A stretch of 9,057 bases of DNA from an uncultured Ruminococcus sp. (GTDB lineage: Bacteria > Bacillota > Clostridia > Oscillospirales > CAG-272), in assembly GCA_902783755.1 (NCBI GenBank), contig CACZSC010000008.1:1-9057 (forward strand), in the 5' to 3' direction. This document shows, piece after piece, positions 6,725 to 9,057 of the stretch. A program made the position numbers and the translations under genes. The notes under the pieces were generated by a model. That model was given only the letters and a program-made list of their open reading frames with translations, was not told where the DNA came from and did no database searches. Within the stretch, counting starts at the first letter, position 1. Every line of letters starts with the position of its first letter.

Positions 6725-7572
6725 AGACCTACGTTCTCTACAACAAGTACTCGGGCAACAACGAAGGACTCAGCAGGGCCGAGAAGGTAAAGGATTTTTG
6801 GAAGGACAGGGAGCTTGAATTCACCGATATGACGGCTACCGACTACAGCACTTTCATTCCTTTCCTCGCCGAAGACGACGTGCTTCTGATCTGTGGCGGT
6901 GACGGCACTCTCAACAGGTTCATAAACGACACGGACGGCATCGAGATCAAGAACGACATTTATTTCTTCCCCACAGGCAGCGGAAACGACTTCTGGCGTG
7001 ACCTGGGCTTCGGTCCCGAGGACGGTCCCCAGAAGATCAACCAGTATATAGTGAACCTTCCCAAGGTCACGGTAAAGGATAAAACATACAGAGTACTCAA
7101 CGGCGTGGGCTACGGCATCGACGGATACTGCTGCGAGGAGGGCGACAAGCTGAGAGCCGAGGCTCCCGGCAAGGACATCAACTACGCGGGCATCGCCATC
7201 AAGGGGCTCCTGTTCCACTATAAGCCCACGAATGCCACGGTCATCGTCGACGGCAAGACATACAAATACGAGAAAGTCTGGCTCGCTCCCACCATGAACG
7301 GCCGTTTCTACGGCGGCGGAATGATGGCCACTCCCGGACAGAAGCGTACCGGTGAGAACAGGAAGCTCTCATGTCTCGTATGGCATGGCGGCGGAAAGAT
7401 CCCCACACTGGTGGCATTCCCGGGCATTTTCAAGGGAGAACACATAAAGCACACCAAGAATACGGTGATACATGAAGGGAACGAAATCACCGTGAAATTC
7501 GACGTGCCCTCTCCTCTCCAGATAGACGGCGAGACAATCACAGGCGTTACCGAATATACTATGAAGCTGTGA
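6721..7572 (+). CDS. Diacylglycerol kinase-family lipid kinase (DgkB/YegS/LCB5 type)
   Basis: A 283-residue protein of the DAGK catalytic family, which phosphorylates diacylglycerol or a similar lipid alcohol with ATP. It opens with YVLYNKYSGNNEG (4-16), the usual first strand and Ser/Gly loop. Nucleotide-binding GGDGTLN is at 59-65, PTGSGNDFWRDLG at 84-96, NGVGYGIDG at 127-135, GRFYGGGM at 194-201, and the closing strand motif PLQIDGE at 265-271. The stretch after GGGM that in DgkB and YegS contains a conserved Asp-Gly reads TPGQKRTGENRKLSCLV here, so that DG is missing. This may mark a clostridial subfamily. The ATG overlaps the acyltransferase stop, and AAAGGGAG lies a few nt upstream. Diacylglycerol is the expected substrate, but it is not proven by sequence. 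Confidence 0.9.
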   Translation: MKTYVLYNKYSGNNEGLSRAEKVKDFWKDRELEFTDMTATDYSTFIPFLAEDDVLLICGGDGTLNRFINDTDGIEIKNDIYFFPTGSGNDFWRDLGFGPEDGPQKINQYIVNLPKVTVKDKTYRVLNGVGYGIDGYCCEEGDKLRAEAPGKDINYAGIAIKGLLFHYKPTNATVIVDGKTYKYEKVWLAPTMNGRFYGGGMMATPGQKRTGENRKLSCLVWHGGGKIPTLVAFPGIFKGEHIKHTKNTVIHEGNEITVKFDVPSPLQIDGETITGVTEYTMKL

Positions 7573-7577
7573 TGCCG

Positions 7578-7604
7578 GACATATCACCGGTATGACCGGA
7601 TGTC
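7578..7604 (+). other. Bulged hairpin just after the lipid kinase gene
   Basis: GACAT, a 4-nt bulge (ATCA) and CCGG pair with CCGG and ATGTC across the loop TATGA, giving about 9 bp. It sits 6 nt after the kinase stop and just before the stronger hairpin at 7609. It could help end the transcript or protect its 3' end; there is no T-run after it. Confidence 0.35.
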
Positions 7605-7608
7605 ACTT

Positions 7609-7637
7609 AATACAGGGATTCCACATCCCTGTATTTT
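7609..7637 (+). terminator. Probable intrinsic terminator or attenuator after the lipid kinase gene
   Basis: AATACAGGGAT (7609-7619) and ATCCCTGTATT (7625-7635) form a perfect 11-bp stem around the 5-nt loop TCCAC. The T-run is only four long (7634-7637) and partly lies inside the stem, so termination may be incomplete. No clear promoter is seen between this hairpin and the PHP gene, which would fit partial read-through. Confidence 0.6.
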
Positions 7638-7667
7638 CATTGGAACAAACAGAAAGGCGGACAAAAA

Positions 7668-9038
7668 ATGGATCAGATCCTCTGCGATTACGACATATAC
7701 CCTATGGTATTCCCGGCCGGAAAGGAGATCACCCTGACGGTGAAGCCGCTGGGGGAGCACGCGCGCCTTCCGAAAGACACCGTGATAACCAGCCACGCGC
7801 TGTACGAAGGAGGTCCCGGAGACCGCTTCACCGCATGGAACCTGGTGCGCCACGAGAACACGGTGAACGACGACGGGGCGGCAGTATTCAAGTTCACGGC
7901 TCCGGAAGAAGGCGAATACCACCTCAGATTCTTTGACCGGAATGCGAGGATGATCATGCTGTGCAGGGTATACGCCCTGGGGAGCGACCTTGCAGGAAGA
8001 TATCCTCTTAGAGGCGATTTCCACATGCACTCTTTCCGTTCGGACGGACATGAGGATCCTGCAGTCGTCGTGGCCAACTACAGAAAGCTCGGATACGATT
8101 TCTGCACCATTACGGACCACGGAAGATACTACCCGTCCCTTGAGGCAATAAGGAAATACTCCGGGGCCGATATCCCGGTCACCATACTGCCGGGCGAGGA
8201 AGTGCATCTCTGCGGTACCTCAACGCACATCATAAACGCTGGAGGCCTTTTCTCCGTCAACGGCCTGTTCGAGTATTCCGACAACTACAGGGACACTGCC
8301 GGCAGCCTTGAAGGCAGGCGGTTCGACTCCTCAGTCACGCCTCCGGACATCGTCTCGGACGAACAGTTCGAGCATGAGCTGGAACACATCAAGGAAGAAT
8401 ACTCCAACTGCCCCGACGACATCGACAAACACTCCTTCGCCGTCTGTGTCTGGGCGTACAGGAAGATACGCGAGGCCGGAGGCCTCGCCGTCCACGTACA
8501 CCCGTACTGGATCTCGGACATGATCAACGTTCCCGAGAAACTGAACGACTATATGATGGAAAAGCATCCGTTCGACGCTTTTGAAGTGCTTGGCGGAGAA
8601 AACTACTACACACAGAACGGCCTTCAGACCGCCGTATATTACGCGGAAGCCGCGAAAGGCAGGCTCCATCCCATAGTCGGATCCACGGATACGCACGGCT
8701 CGACTCCCCACAACCCGAACTATGACATATGCTCGACCATAGTCTTCGCTCCGAAAAACGAAAGAGAGGACATCCTGCAGGCAGTCAGGGACAGATGGTC
8801 CGTCGCGGTCGACACCATATCCAAAGAATACCGGCTCGTCGGTCCGTACAGGCTCCAGAAATACGCTCTGTTCCTGATGGAGTATTTCTATCCTGTGCAT
8901 GACAGGCAGGCGATGCTCGACGGAGAGATCCTCCGCCGGTACTATCTGGGAGAGGAAAACGCGTCCCAGGTCGCGTACTATTCGGAAAGATCCAGGGAAC
9001 TCATGAAAAAATACATCCTTACATCGGACAGGGCATAG
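7668..9038 (+). CDS. PHP-domain metallohydrolase (CehA/McbA-like)
   Basis: A 456-residue protein with a PHP-family metal-dependent phosphoesterase domain behind an unassigned N-terminal region of about 110 residues. That region is rich in short polar and hydrophobic stretches and ends in EGEYHLRFFD, suggesting a beta-sandwich. Metal ligands expected for PHP are all present: GDFHMHS (H119, H121), SDG (D126), TDH (D150, H151), PGEEVH (E177/E178, H180), HVHPYW (H276, H278) and GSTDTHG (D341, H343). The arrangement resembles proteins annotated as CehA/McbA-type metallohydrolases, though the reaction cannot be predicted. No signal peptide or membrane segment is evident, so it should be cytoplasmic. 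The ATG has AAAGGCGG about 7 nt upstream. It lies 95 nt after the lipid kinase stop, across a hairpin, so membership in that operon is uncertain. The stop is inside the window. Confidence 0.88.
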   Translation: MDQILCDYDIYPMVFPAGKEITLTVKPLGEHARLPKDTVITSHALYEGGPGDRFTAWNLVRHENTVNDDGAAVFKFTAPEEGEYHLRFFDRNARMIMLCRVYALGSDLAGRYPLRGDFHMHSFRSDGHEDPAVVVANYRKLGYDFCTITDHGRYYPSLEAIRKYSGADIPVTILPGEEVHLCGTSTHIINAGGLFSVNGLFEYSDNYRDTAGSLEGRRFDSSVTPPDIVSDEQFEHELEHIKEEYSNCPDDIDKHSFAVCVWAYRKIREAGGLAVHVHPYWISDMINVPEKLNDYMMEKHPFDAFEVLGGENYYTQNGLQTAVYYAEAAKGRLHPIVGSTDTHGSTPHNPNYDICSTIVFAPKNEREDILQAVRDRWSVAVDTISKEYRLVGPYRLQKYALFLMEYFYPVHDRQAMLDGEILRRYYLGEENASQVAYYSERSRELMKKYILTSDRA

Positions 9039-9057
9039 AACTGCAGGCAAGATACAA

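Noticed and set aside
6535..7218. 227-codon open frame on the minus strand
   Set aside because: Antisense across the acyltransferase and kinase genes, both with intact motifs; it spans their junction and has no domain or ribosome binding evidence.
8331..9050. 239-codon open frame on the minus strand
   Set aside because: Antisense to the PHP gene, whose motifs are complete; the frame has no recognisable domain.

Overview
The window looks like chromosomal DNA of a low-to-mid-GC anaerobic member of the Bacillota, most likely Clostridia. This is an inference. It rests on strong GGAGG-type ribosome binding sites, TTGACA/TATAAT-type promoters, hairpin-plus-T-run terminators, heavy use of AGG and ATA codons, and protein types common in gut Clostridia (SLC45/GPH-like symporter, membrane-anchored GDPD, DUF2974 protein, YgjV-like protein). 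No rRNA, tRNA, CRISPR array, insertion sequence, phage gene or other mobile element is visible. Coding density is high, and the nine genes look intact except where the window edge cuts one.

The layout is two leftward transcription units and one or two rightward ones. (1) Positions 2141 to 1, minus strand: a promoter with a good -35/-10 pair, a structured leader of about 88 nt, an SLC45/GPH-like MFS symporter, and, 12 bp after it, a membrane-anchored glycerophosphodiester phosphodiesterase cut by the window edge. (2) Positions 5810 to 2176, minus strand: a TTGACA promoter, then a YgjV-like six-helix membrane protein, a ThrH-type HAD phosphatase, a DUF2974 lipase-like protein with a six-helix C-terminal membrane domain, and a translationally coupled small membrane protein. 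The unit closes with a clear intrinsic terminator. (3) From 5900, plus strand: an extended -10 promoter, then a PlsC-like acyltransferase overlapping a diacylglycerol-kinase-family lipid kinase by ATGA. A strong hairpin with a short T-run follows, and then a PHP-domain metallohydrolase that reaches almost to the right edge.

Four of the nine genes (GDPD, DUF2974 lipase-like, LPLAT, lipid kinase) would act on glycerolipids or their breakdown products. A reasonable inference is a locus for membrane phospholipid turnover and remodelling. Only the individual family assignments are well supported. The functional link between the divergent units, and the roles of the two less familiar membrane proteins, are not shown by the sequence. 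I see no clear candidate for a wholly new defence or mobile system. The most unusual unit is the lipase/membrane-protein pair in the four-gene leftward operon.
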